This document shows positions 9,512-18,011 of a stretch of DNA of 64,000 nucleotides, piece by piece (the first letter of the stretch is position 1; every line of letters begins with the position of its first letter). The position numbers and the translations under genes are program-made. The DNA lies in NCBI GenBank assembly GCA_947494715.1, contig CANLWG010000001.1:310001-374000 (forward strand), given 5' to 3'. Source of the stretch: an uncultured Flavobacteriaceae bacterium. GTDB taxonomy: Bacteria; Bacteroidota; Bacteroidia; Flavobacteriales; Flavobacteriaceae. The notes under the pieces are model-generated. The model had not been told where the DNA came from. It did not search any database and saw only the letters and a program-made list of their open reading frames with translations.

Positions 9512-10234
9512 ATGTTGAGCAGGAAATCTTTTCCGATGCTTTTGGCATTGATAATTTCAACCAATAACCTAGCACAACAGCAGGCCAATATTGAGACCTA
9601 CATGAATTCCATCAAAACCGAACTTCAGAAGGAATGGCCAAATAACAAAACGATTCATCTCGTTTTTCATGGACATTCCGTGCCATCAGGTTACTTTAAG
9701 ACACCGGAGGTACGTAACTTGGAATCTTATCCTCATTTGACATTGGAAAAAATTAAACGAGCATATCCTACGGCGGTTGTCAATAGTATAACCACTGCCA
9801 TTGGCGGAGAACAGTCGGAACAAGGTGCAAAACGTTTCAAGGCCGAGGTCCTGAACCATAGGCCGGATGTAGTTTTCATTGATTACGCCCTAAACGATAG
9901 AAGAATTGGTTTGGAACGAGCCAAAGTCGCCTGGGAAACGATGATTAAAGAGGCATTGGACTACGGTACCAAGGTGATTGTTTTGATCCCAACACCAGAT
10001 TTAAAGGAGGATATTCTTTCAGAAAACACAAATCTGGACGAGCATAGTGAACAAATCCGCCAACTAGCAAGAACATATGGAGTTGGATTAGTAGACAGTT
10101 ATGCTTTTTTTAGGGGAATCGCCCAAACTGAGGATATTACTTCATATATGACCCAAAGCAACCATATTAATCAAAAAGGTCATGAGGTTGTAGCGAAGGC
10201 GATTTTCGGGTTTTTTAAAAATGATAACGAATAA
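9512..10234 (+). CDS. SGNH/GDSL-type hydrolase, secreted
   Basis: ATG 9512 is preferred (240 residues) over an in-frame TTG at 9485, because it puts a normal signal peptide (about residues 1-22, L-L-A-L-I-I-S) at the N-terminus. The nucleophile block is F-H-G-H-S-V-P-S-G (Ser 57), a variant of G-D-S. V-F-I-D-Y-A-L-N-D-R supplies the block III Asn and S-N-H-I-N-Q-K-G-H the catalytic His; the usual block V Asp is replaced by Asn or displaced. Such proteins deacylate polysaccharides. The gene ends 9 bp before the first GH2 gene, so it probably removes acetyl or other acyl groups to open the glycan to those enzymes. Activity is inferred from the fold only. Confidence 0.8.
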   Translation: MLSRKSFPMLLALIISTNNLAQQQANIETYMNSIKTELQKEWPNNKTIHLVFHGHSVPSGYFKTPEVRNLESYPHLTLEKIKRAYPTAVVNSITTAIGGEQSEQGAKRFKAEVLNHRPDVVFIDYALNDRRIGLERAKVAWETMIKEALDYGTKVIVLIPTPDLKEDILSENTNLDEHSEQIRQLARTYGVGLVDSYAFFRGIAQTEDITSYMTQSNHINQKGHEVVAKAIFGFFKNDNE

Positions 10235-10243
10235 AACGAACCC

Positions 10244-13072
10244 ATGAAAAATTCATGCTATATGACGGTCCTTGTATTGATGACCCTTTTTTCATGCGGT
10301 AAGGAAGAAAGTCATAAAATTGATTTATCCGGTGGATGGTCGTTTCAAGTCGATTCCCTTGATCAGGGAATAGCCGATAAATGGTATACCATGCCATTTA
10401 ATGATTCCATTCGATTACCAGGTTCTATGGCAGAGAACAATAAAGGAAACGAAATTACAGTGGATACCGAATGGACAGGGAACATGTGGAACGATAGTGC
10501 CTGGTACACGAGTCCAAAAATGGAAAAATATAGACAAAAAGGCGATGTCAAGGTATCATTTTGGTTGAGCCCCAAGAAGGTATACTACGGCCCGGCCTGG
10601 TATAAAAAAAGGATAACCATTCCTGAAGATTGGCGGGGACAACATATTTCACTCTACTTGGAACGTCCCCATTGGGAAACCATGGTATGGGTTGATGATA
10701 AAAAAGTGGGCATGCACAATACCTTGGCAACCCCACATGAGTATGATGTAACGGAAATGTTGACCCCCGGGGAGCATACCCTTATAATTCGTGTGGATAA
10801 TCGCATCAAGGATATTGATGTGGGTAGGGATGCCCACAGTATTTCGGACAATACCCAGACCAACTGGAACGGTATAGTAGGCAATATTGCTCTCAAGGCA
10901 TACCCTGATGTTTTTATTGAAAAGGTTCAAATATATCCGGACGTGTCCAATAAAAAAGTTGTACTCAAGGGAAAAGTACATACATCCGCAACGATGCCCA
11001 AAGCGATTCAATTGGAACTCTATGCCAAGAGTGGCAATGGCGAACAACTAGAAACTGTGGTAAAGGATCTTCAAGTGGGCACTGGTGGGCAATTTCAAAT
11101 GGAGTACCCCATGGGTGACTCGCCATTACTTTGGGACGAGTTCCAGCCCCATCTGTATACGATGCATTTAAAAGTCAGGGCCGATCAGAGGCTCCATGAA
11201 AAATCGGTTGTTTTTGGAATGCGGGATTTTTCGGTAGATGGCAAACATTTTTCAATCAATAGAAGACCGGTATTTTTAAGGGGTACTTTGGAATGTGCCA
11301 TTTTCCCCTTAACCGGTTATCCTCCGACCGAGGTAGAAGATTGGAAACGAATTTTCAGGATTATCCAAGATCACGGGTTGAACCATATGAGATTCCATTC
11401 CTGGTGCCCCCCTAAAGCTGCCTTTCAGGCTGCCGATGAACTGGGCGTATATGTACAGGTAGAAGCTTCCGCATGGGCAACCGTTGGCGATGGCGAACCT
11501 ATTGATGAATGGATTTTTAAGGAGGCCGAAAGCATCATCGAGAATTATGGCAACCATCCATCATTTGTGATGATGGCCTACGGAAATGAACCTTCGGGGG
11601 AAAACCATAAGGAATACCTGGCCCGGTTCGTAGATCACATGAAGCAATTGGACAAGCGTAGGCTGTATACCAGTGGTGCCGGTTGGCCATTACTGGACAA
11701 TTTGGATTATTACAACCATAAAGGTCCGCGCATACAAGGTTGGGCCGAGGAACTGAGGAGCGTTATCAATGCACGGCCTCCCCAGACAGAATTTGATTAT
11801 GATGAGTTAATTCAAAAAACACCGATGCCCTATGTAAGCCATGAAATGGGCCAGTGGTGCGTATACCCCAATTTTAGGGAAATGTCTAAGTACACCGGGG
11901 TACTTCGTCCCAAGAATTTTGAGATTTTCAAGGAAAGCTTGGAAGATAACCATATGGGCCATTTGGCGGATAGTCTGGTATTGGCCTCTGGAAAATTACA
12001 AGTGCTATGTTATAAGGCCGATATAGAAGCCGCTCTTCGGACAAAGGATATGGCCGGATTCCAATTGTTGGATCTGCACGATTTTCCCGGACAGGGTACA
12101 GCCCTGGTGGGTATTTTAGATCCGTTTTGGGATGAGAAGGGTTATGTGAAGCCTCAGGATTTCCGGGCGTTCAATGATGTTACCGTACCCCTGGCACGGC
12201 TTCAAAAGCGGATTTTTAGAAATAATGAATCGCTTAACGCCCTGACGGAAGTGGCGCACTATGGGGCTGAACCTTTGCAACAGGTTACGCCTTCATGGAA
12301 ACTGACCGATACAGAAGGAACCGTTTTTTTCGAAGGCAGTCTTGAAAAGAAAGATATCCCCGTAGGAAATGGCATACAGCTCGGAGAAATTACAGTGGAC
12401 CTTAGTACAATCGAAAAACCCAAAAAACTGACCTTGGCCATAACCGTGACCGATAAAACCAATCATTGGGATGTCTGGGTCTATCCTTCTGAAAAAGAAG
12501 CCATTCCAAGGGTTAGTGAGATTAAGGTAGTTAGCCGTTTGGATGCCCAAACGATTGCCTTTTTGGAAAATGGCGGCAAAGTACTGCTCTCCATTCACCA
12601 AGGCAATGTAAAATCTGAAAAAGGGGGGGACATTGGGGTAGGTTTTTCCAGTATTTTTTGGAACACCTCTTGGACCAAGGGGCAGAAACCCCACACTTTG
12701 GGGATTCTATGCAATCCGGAACATCCTGCCTTAGCAGAATTCCCAACGGAGTACCACTCCAATTGGCAGTGGTGGGATGCCATGAGCCATTCCAATGCTA
12801 TTGTCCTGGACGAATTTAGCCCTGATTTAAAACCTATTGTACGCCTTATAGACGACTGGTTCGAAAACCGTAGAACAGCTTTGATTTTTGAGGTTGGGGT
12901 AGGCCAAGGAAAATTGTTGGTTTCCGGAATAGATCTACATTCTAATTTGTCCCAAAGACCGGAAGCACAGCAACTGTTGCACAGTCTAAAGAAATATATG
13001 GTCAGTGAACATTTTGATCCGGAAATCTCCTTGGAGACCAATGAAATCCGGAATCTGTTCGTATCAAAGTAG
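10244..13072 (+). CDS. GH2-type glycoside hydrolase lipoprotein, paralog 1
   Basis: This 942-residue lipoprotein has its lipid Cys at about residue 18 (L-F-S-C). The order is a GH2 sugar-binding jelly roll (about 30-220, with 'LERPHWETMVWVD' and 'NWNGIVGNIAL'), an immunoglobulin-like domain (220-330), a TIM barrel (about 340-650) and a beta-rich C-terminal part. The retaining catalytic pair is visible: acid/base Glu 449 in A-Y-G-N-E-P and nucleophile Glu 534 in S-H-E-M-G-Q-W. The barrel start 'FLRGTLECAIFPLTGYPP' is unlike classical beta-galactosidases (LacZ), so this is a divergent GH2 group and the substrate is uncertain. The next gene is a close paralog. It probably acts in the periplasm or on the surface. 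Confidence 0.9.
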   Translation: MKNSCYMTVLVLMTLFSCGKEESHKIDLSGGWSFQVDSLDQGIADKWYTMPFNDSIRLPGSMAENNKGNEITVDTEWTGNMWNDSAWYTSPKMEKYRQKGDVKVSFWLSPKKVYYGPAWYKKRITIPEDWRGQHISLYLERPHWETMVWVDDKKVGMHNTLATPHEYDVTEMLTPGEHTLIIRVDNRIKDIDVGRDAHSISDNTQTNWNGIVGNIALKAYPDVFIEKVQIYPDVSNKKVVLKGKVHTSATMPKAIQLELYAKSGNGEQLETVVKDLQVGTGGQFQMEYPMGDSPLLWDEFQPHLYTMHLKVRADQRLHEKSVVFGMRDFSVDGKHFSINRRPVFLRGTLECAIFPLTGYPPTEVEDWKRIFRIIQDHGLNHMRFHSWCPPKAAFQAADELGVYVQVEASAWATVGDGEPIDEWIFKEAESIIENYGNHPSFVMMAYGNEPSGENHKEYLARFVDHMKQLDKRRLYTSGAGWPLLDNLDYYNHKGPRIQGWAEELRSVINARPPQTEFDYDELIQKTPMPYVSHEMGQWCVYPNFREMSKYTGVLRPKNFEIFKESLEDNHMGHLADSLVLASGKLQVLCYKADIEAALRTKDMAGFQLLDLHDFPGQGTALVGILDPFWDEKGYVKPQDFRAFNDVTVPLARLQKRIFRNNESLNALTEVAHYGAEPLQQVTPSWKLTDTEGTVFFEGSLEKKDIPVGNGIQLGEITVDLSTIEKPKKLTLAITVTDKTNHWDVWVYPSEKEAIPRVSEIKVVSRLDAQTIAFLENGGKVLLSIHQGNVKSEKGGDIGVGFSSIFWNTSWTKGQKPHTLGILCNPEHPALAEFPTEYHSNWQWWDAMSHSNAIVLDEFSPDLKPIVRLIDDWFENRRTALIFEVGVGQGKLLVSGIDLHSNLSQRPEAQQLLHSLKKYMVSEHFDPEISLETNEIRNLFVSK

Positions 13073-13127
13073 ACGTAAAATGGAAAGCACAGATTACAAA
13101 ATACAAAAACGATTCAAAAATATATAC

Positions 13128-15974
13128 ATGAAGAATATAATACAATGTGTTGCTATTGTACTATTCCTTTTGGTATACGCTTGTGGAAAACAGGATGTAC
13201 AACAAATTGATCTGTCTGGGGAATGGCAATTTAAAATGGACTCTTCGGATCATGGTATTTCCGAAAAATGGTACACGGAACAATTTTCGGAAACCGTCCA
13301 ATTGCCAGGATCCATGGCGGAAAATGGAAAGGGAAATAACGTTACCGTAAATAGCGAATGGACCGGAACAATAGTGGACAGTACATGGTTCCATGATGAA
13401 AAATATGCCAAATATAGGGAGCCGGGCAACGTGAAGATTCCCTTTTGGCTGCAACCTGAAAAGCACTATATAGGTGTGGCATGGTATCAAAAGGAGGTCG
13501 AAATTCCCTCAAATTGGGATGCAAAGCACATTGAACTTATTCTTGAACGCCCCCATTGGGAGACTCAAATATGGATCAATGATCAACATGTGGGCATGCA
13601 GAACAGCTTGGGTACGGCCCATATCTATAATCTGACCGAGTACCTAAAACAGGGAAAGAACAACATTTCCATACGGGTAGACAATCGTGTTAAGGATATT
13701 CATCCCGGAGAGAATTCCCACAGTATTTCGGATCATACCCAGAGCAACTGGAATGGAATAGTCGGGGAAATTAAGTTGGCCGCAACCTCCAAGGTGGTTT
13801 TGAAAAACATAAAGCTCTATCCGGACGTGGCCAATAAAAAGGTTATAGTAAAGGCGCAGGTCCGAAATTTCACTGGGACACCCCAAAAATGTCAGTGGGT
13901 GGCTGAGGTATTTGGCCCTGAAGAAAACCACAAGGCATTGGGCCAAGTAGTGCAAGATATTGAAGTGGATACTGAGGGGCAATTGGAAATGGAGTACCCT
14001 ATGGGCGAATCTCCTTTGCTTTGGGACGAGTTCAACCCCAATCTATACACTATGGAACTTCGCCTAAAATCATCTTCAGGGACCGATTCGGAAAAAATGG
14101 TCTTTGGGATGCGGGAATTTAAGACGAAGGGAAGGCGTTTTACGATTAATGGGAACCCCGTTTTTTTGCGTGGCACCCTTGAATGTGCCATTTTCCCTAA
14201 AACCGGATATCCAGCAACGGATGTTGCTGAATGGAAAAGAATTTTGAATATCTGTAAGTCCCATGGGTTGAACCATATGCGATTCCATTCCTGGTGTCCG
14301 CCCGAGGCCGCTTTTCAGGCCGCGGATGAACTTGGTGTTTATTTGCAGGTTGAAGCTTCGAGTTGGGCCAATTTTAAAGGCTCCGGTGTTGGGGATGGTG
14401 AGGCCATTGATCAATGGCTATATCAGGAAGCGGACCATATTTTGGATGCCTATGGCGACCACCCCTCTTTTGTAATGATGGCTTATGGCAACGAACCCGG
14501 TGGTGAAAATCAAAATGCATATTTGACCCGGTTCGTGGATCATTTTAAGGCCAAGGATAACAGAAGGGTCTATACAGGGGGTGCCGGTTGGCCATTTCTG
14601 GAAAATCTGGATTATTATAACAATCATGGAGCACGGATACAAGGATGGGGACAAGGTCTAAAGAGTGTTATCAATAGTGAACCTCCCCAAACCATGTATG
14701 ATTTTAGGGATACCATACAAAAAACTCCAATGCCCTATGTGAGCCATGAAATTGGGCAATGGTGTGTGTATCCCAATTTCAAAGAAATCGATAGGTATAC
14801 CGGGGTATTGAGGGCCAAGAACTTCGAGATTTTCCAAGAGACTTTGGAGGAAAACCATATTGGGCATTTGGCGGATAGCTTATTGTTGGCATCGGGGAAA
14901 TTACAGGCGTTGTGCTACAAGGCAGATATCGAGGCGGCCCTGCGAACCAAGGATATGGCCGGTTTTCAATTGTTGGACCTGCATGATTTTCCTGGACAAG
15001 GTACCGCCCTAGTGGGGGTATTGGACGCCTTTTGGGAAGAGAAAGGATATATTTCCCCGGAAGAGTACAAACGCTTCTGTAATGCTACGGTTCCCTTGGC
15101 GCGTTTGAAAAAGCGGGTTTTCCATAATAACGAAACCCTAAAGGCTGCCATTGAAGTGGCCCATTTTGGCGAAAAGGTTTTACAAGACTCCCCCATTTCC
15201 TGGAAACTAACGGATTCCAACAAAACTATTGCCCAGGGCAGTTTTTCAAAACAGGAAATCCCATTGGGCAATGGCATAGAACTGGGAACTATTGCAGTAG
15301 AACTAGATAAGATTTTGGAAGCCAAGAAGCTGACACTTACCGTTACCGTGGCCGAGTTTTCAAATAGCTGGGACATTTGGGTATATCCGACGGAAAACGA
15401 AAAGATACCCCAAGAAAACGGGATCAAGGTCGTCCATAAACTGGATAGAGCTACCCTACATTATTTGGAGAACGGCGGCAAGGTTTTGCTGAACCCCTCC
15501 AAGGGAAGCATACGGCCGGAAAAAGGCGGTGATATAGGGGTCGGTTTTTCGAGTATCTTCTGGAACACCGCCTGGACCCGTGGACAAAAGCCACATACCT
15601 TGGGCATTCTCTGTAATCCGGAACATCTAGCCTTGGCCAAGTTTCCAACGGAATACCATTCCAATTGGCAGTGGTGGGATGCCATGAGCCATTCCAATGC
15701 CATAATTTTGGATGAGTTTACCCCTAAACTGAAGCCTATTGTCCGTATCGTAGATGATTGGTTCAAGAACAGAAGATTAGCCTTAATTTTTGAGGCAAAA
15801 GTGGGTAAAGGTAAAATTATCGTCTCAGGAATAGATCTGCATACGAACCTAAAGGAAAGACTGGAGGCGCAACAAATGCGATATAGCTTGGAAAAATATA
15901 TGTCCAGTGATCAATTTAACCCCAAAGTTCAATTGGAGGCAAAACAAATCATGGATCTAATCAAGGATAATTAG
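13128..15974 (+). CDS. GH2-type glycoside hydrolase lipoprotein, paralog 2
   Basis: The open frame extends up to 13005 and overlaps the previous gene, but ATG 13128 gives a clean lipoprotein signal (IIQCVAIVLFLLVYAC) and 948 residues; a longer N-terminus would be out of register with paralog 1. The domain order is as in paralog 1, with acid/base Glu 456 (A-Y-G-N-E-P) and nucleophile Glu 541 (S-H-E-I-G-Q-W). Long identical stretches such as 'CYKADIEAALRTKDMAGFQL' show a recent duplication. A five-residue insertion (N-F-K-G-S-G region, about residue 415) near the active-site loop separates it from paralog 1 and could alter specificity. The gap to GH97 is 20 bp. Confidence 0.9.
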   Translation: MKNIIQCVAIVLFLLVYACGKQDVQQIDLSGEWQFKMDSSDHGISEKWYTEQFSETVQLPGSMAENGKGNNVTVNSEWTGTIVDSTWFHDEKYAKYREPGNVKIPFWLQPEKHYIGVAWYQKEVEIPSNWDAKHIELILERPHWETQIWINDQHVGMQNSLGTAHIYNLTEYLKQGKNNISIRVDNRVKDIHPGENSHSISDHTQSNWNGIVGEIKLAATSKVVLKNIKLYPDVANKKVIVKAQVRNFTGTPQKCQWVAEVFGPEENHKALGQVVQDIEVDTEGQLEMEYPMGESPLLWDEFNPNLYTMELRLKSSSGTDSEKMVFGMREFKTKGRRFTINGNPVFLRGTLECAIFPKTGYPATDVAEWKRILNICKSHGLNHMRFHSWCPPEAAFQAADELGVYLQVEASSWANFKGSGVGDGEAIDQWLYQEADHILDAYGDHPSFVMMAYGNEPGGENQNAYLTRFVDHFKAKDNRRVYTGGAGWPFLENLDYYNNHGARIQGWGQGLKSVINSEPPQTMYDFRDTIQKTPMPYVSHEIGQWCVYPNFKEIDRYTGVLRAKNFEIFQETLEENHIGHLADSLLLASGKLQALCYKADIEAALRTKDMAGFQLLDLHDFPGQGTALVGVLDAFWEEKGYISPEEYKRFCNATVPLARLKKRVFHNNETLKAAIEVAHFGEKVLQDSPISWKLTDSNKTIAQGSFSKQEIPLGNGIELGTIAVELDKILEAKKLTLTVTVAEFSNSWDIWVYPTENEKIPQENGIKVVHKLDRATLHYLENGGKVLLNPSKGSIRPEKGGDIGVGFSSIFWNTAWTRGQKPHTLGILCNPEHLALAKFPTEYHSNWQWWDAMSHSNAIILDEFTPKLKPIVRIVDDWFKNRRLALIFEAKVGKGKIIVSGIDLHTNLKERLEAQQMRYSLEKYMSSDQFNPKVQLEAKQIMDLIKDN

Positions 15975-15994
15975 GCATATCTTAAATTTTGGTA

Positions 15995-17953
15995 ATGAAA
16001 CATATTTTTTACTTTCTGCTCCTTTTTGCAGCAACAGGTCTTGTGAATGCCAAAGAGTATAGGGTTGTTTCTCCGGACAAAACAGTTGTACTTCAGGTAT
16101 CCATAACCGATAAGATCGGGATACAGGCCACTCACGGGGAGCATATCCTGTTTTCCGTTTCGGACATTGCCATGCAGCTAGCCGATGGGGTCATTTTAGG
16201 ACGAGATCTCAAGGTGAGAAAATCAAATACGGAATTCCATAATGGGATAATCAAACCTGTAATACGAGAGAAATTATCCGAAATAAAGGATATATACAAT
16301 GAATTGACACTATATTTCAGGGGAAAGTATGCCCTAAAAGTCAGGGTGTATAACCATGGGATTTCCTATAGGTTCCTCACTTTTTTTAATTCGGACATTA
16401 CCGTTGTTTCAGAGAATATGAAGGTTGAGTTTCCAGAAGACAGTCATGCCTATTTTCAAGAGTCACCCAGTTTTAACTCCTCCTACGAGACACCATATTT
16501 AAACGAAAGAATAAAGGACATTGGAGAAACCGGATACCTTGGGCTTCCCTTTTTGGTCACTCCCGAACAGGGTCCACGGATATTGGTTACCGAAGCAGAT
16601 CTTGAGGATTACCCCGGTTTATGGCTTAAGAAGACTGCGGACAATTCATTGGCTTCCACCCATGCGCTCTATCCGGTAGCATTTACTACGGATGAAAGCA
16701 AGCCATATGGTCTTGGTCAGGTTACGGAAACTGCCAATTACATTGCCAAGACCAAAGGTTCCCGGTCTTTTCCGTGGCGTGTATTCGTCTTGGCAGAAAC
16801 CGATGCCGATTTGCTGACCAATACCCTGGTATATCAATTGGCAAAACCTTTGCAGATTCAAGATGCCTCTTGGATAAAGACCGGGGTGGTCACCTTTGAT
16901 TGGTGGGGCAGGCGTAGTATTTATGGTGTCGACTTTAAAGCAGGTGTTAATACAGAAACAGCTAAATACTTTATCGATTTTGCTTCGGAATTTGGTTTTG
17001 AATACTTTCTGTTCGATGATGGTTGGTCTGCCCAAGGCGATATCACCCAAGTACATCCTGATTTGGATATGCTGGAAGTGATGGACTATGCCCGAAAAAG
17101 GAACGTTAAAATAATGCTCTGGGCCATTTGGTCCGCCTTTGAGAAGGATTGGGAAGGGAATTTTGACCGCTTCGAAAAATGGGGTATCGAAGGCATTAAA
17201 TTTGATTTTATGAACCGCGATGACCAAAAAATGGTCCAGTTTTACCTTAGGGCGGCCAAGGAAGCCGCAAAACGAAAAATGGTACTGAATTTTCACGGAG
17301 CCTATAAACCCGCGGGGCTTCGTAGGGCATATCCCAATGTAATCACCTGGGAAGCGTTGATCGAGTTTGAATACAACGGTTGGACCGATTATGTAACCCC
17401 CGATCATGATAACCTGTTGCCATATCTTAGGATGGTGACCGGTCCTATGGATTATATTCCCTATACTACTAATAATGCCCAAAAAGGCTATTTTAGGAAT
17501 AATGGGGATCAACCCATGGGGCAGGGAACTCGGGCCCATTCCATGGCATTGTTCGTTATTTTGGAAAGTCCTATGCAAATGCTACCGGATAGTCCTTCTG
17601 CCTATTTAAGGGAACGGGAATGTACAGAGTTTATCGCCGGTATTCCCACGGAATGGGATGAGATCAAGGTATTGGAAGCAAAAATGGGAGACTACACTAT
17701 CCTTGCCAGAAGAAGCGGGGAGGATTGGTTTGTAGGTGCCATCACGGATTGGGAAGCCAGGGATTTCAAACTATCATTGGACTTTCTCGATGAGGGTACC
17801 TATGACATGGAATTCATTGAGGACGGTATTAATGCAGAAACCATGGCCATTGATTATCGCAAAGGAACGGAAAAGGTAACAAACGCTACAAAAAAAAGAA
17901 TCCAAATGGCTCCGGGTGGAGGGTGGATAGCTAAACTCATTAAAAATTACTAA
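15995..17953 (+). CDS. Glycoside hydrolase family 97, probably retaining type
   Basis: ATG 15995 (652 residues) is favoured over a TTG two codons upstream; it starts a signal peptide ending near V-N-A-K. The N-terminal beta-sandwich (about 22-280) is followed by a barrel with 'FDWWGRRSIYGVDFKAGVN' and 'YFLFDDGWS', typical of GH97. Asp 404 in I-K-F-D-F-M-N-R-D-D fits the nucleophile of retaining GH97 alpha-galactosidases; inverting SusB-type enzymes lack it. The following segment reads T-W-E-A-L-I-E-F-E where the family usually has R-E-G-V-x-G-x-E, so the acid/base region is divergent. Likely product: periplasmic alpha-galactosidase or related alpha-glycosidase acting with the flanking GH2 enzymes. 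The substrate is inferred. Confidence 0.88.
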   Translation: MKHIFYFLLLFAATGLVNAKEYRVVSPDKTVVLQVSITDKIGIQATHGEHILFSVSDIAMQLADGVILGRDLKVRKSNTEFHNGIIKPVIREKLSEIKDIYNELTLYFRGKYALKVRVYNHGISYRFLTFFNSDITVVSENMKVEFPEDSHAYFQESPSFNSSYETPYLNERIKDIGETGYLGLPFLVTPEQGPRILVTEADLEDYPGLWLKKTADNSLASTHALYPVAFTTDESKPYGLGQVTETANYIAKTKGSRSFPWRVFVLAETDADLLTNTLVYQLAKPLQIQDASWIKTGVVTFDWWGRRSIYGVDFKAGVNTETAKYFIDFASEFGFEYFLFDDGWSAQGDITQVHPDLDMLEVMDYARKRNVKIMLWAIWSAFEKDWEGNFDRFEKWGIEGIKFDFMNRDDQKMVQFYLRAAKEAAKRKMVLNFHGAYKPAGLRRAYPNVITWEALIEFEYNGWTDYVTPDHDNLLPYLRMVTGPMDYIPYTTNNAQKGYFRNNGDQPMGQGTRAHSMALFVILESPMQMLPDSPSAYLRERECTEFIAGIPTEWDEIKVLEAKMGDYTILARRSGEDWFVGAITDWEARDFKLSLDFLDEGTYDMEFIEDGINAETMAIDYRKGTEKVTNATKKRIQMAPGGGWIAKLIKNY

Positions 17954-17973
17954 GGCTACAATAGTAGCTTCAT

Positions 17974-18005
17974 TTTTGAAATTTAGATTGTATTTTGAAA
18001 TTTAG
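17974..18005 (+). repeat. 13-bp direct repeat before the DUF5107 gene
   Basis: TTTTGAAATTTAG occurs at 17974-17986 and again at 17993-18005, ending 6 bp before the ATG of the next gene. The 19-bp offset is close to two helical turns, so it may be a binding site, or simply a small duplication. No function can be assigned. Confidence 0.4.
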
Positions 18006-18011
18006 TTTACA

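Noticed and set aside
13005-13127. Longer N-terminus of GH2 paralog 2 overlapping paralog 1
   Set aside because: It would put about 41 residues without signal features before a perfect lipoprotein signal at 13128, and paralogs 1 and 3 have no such extension.
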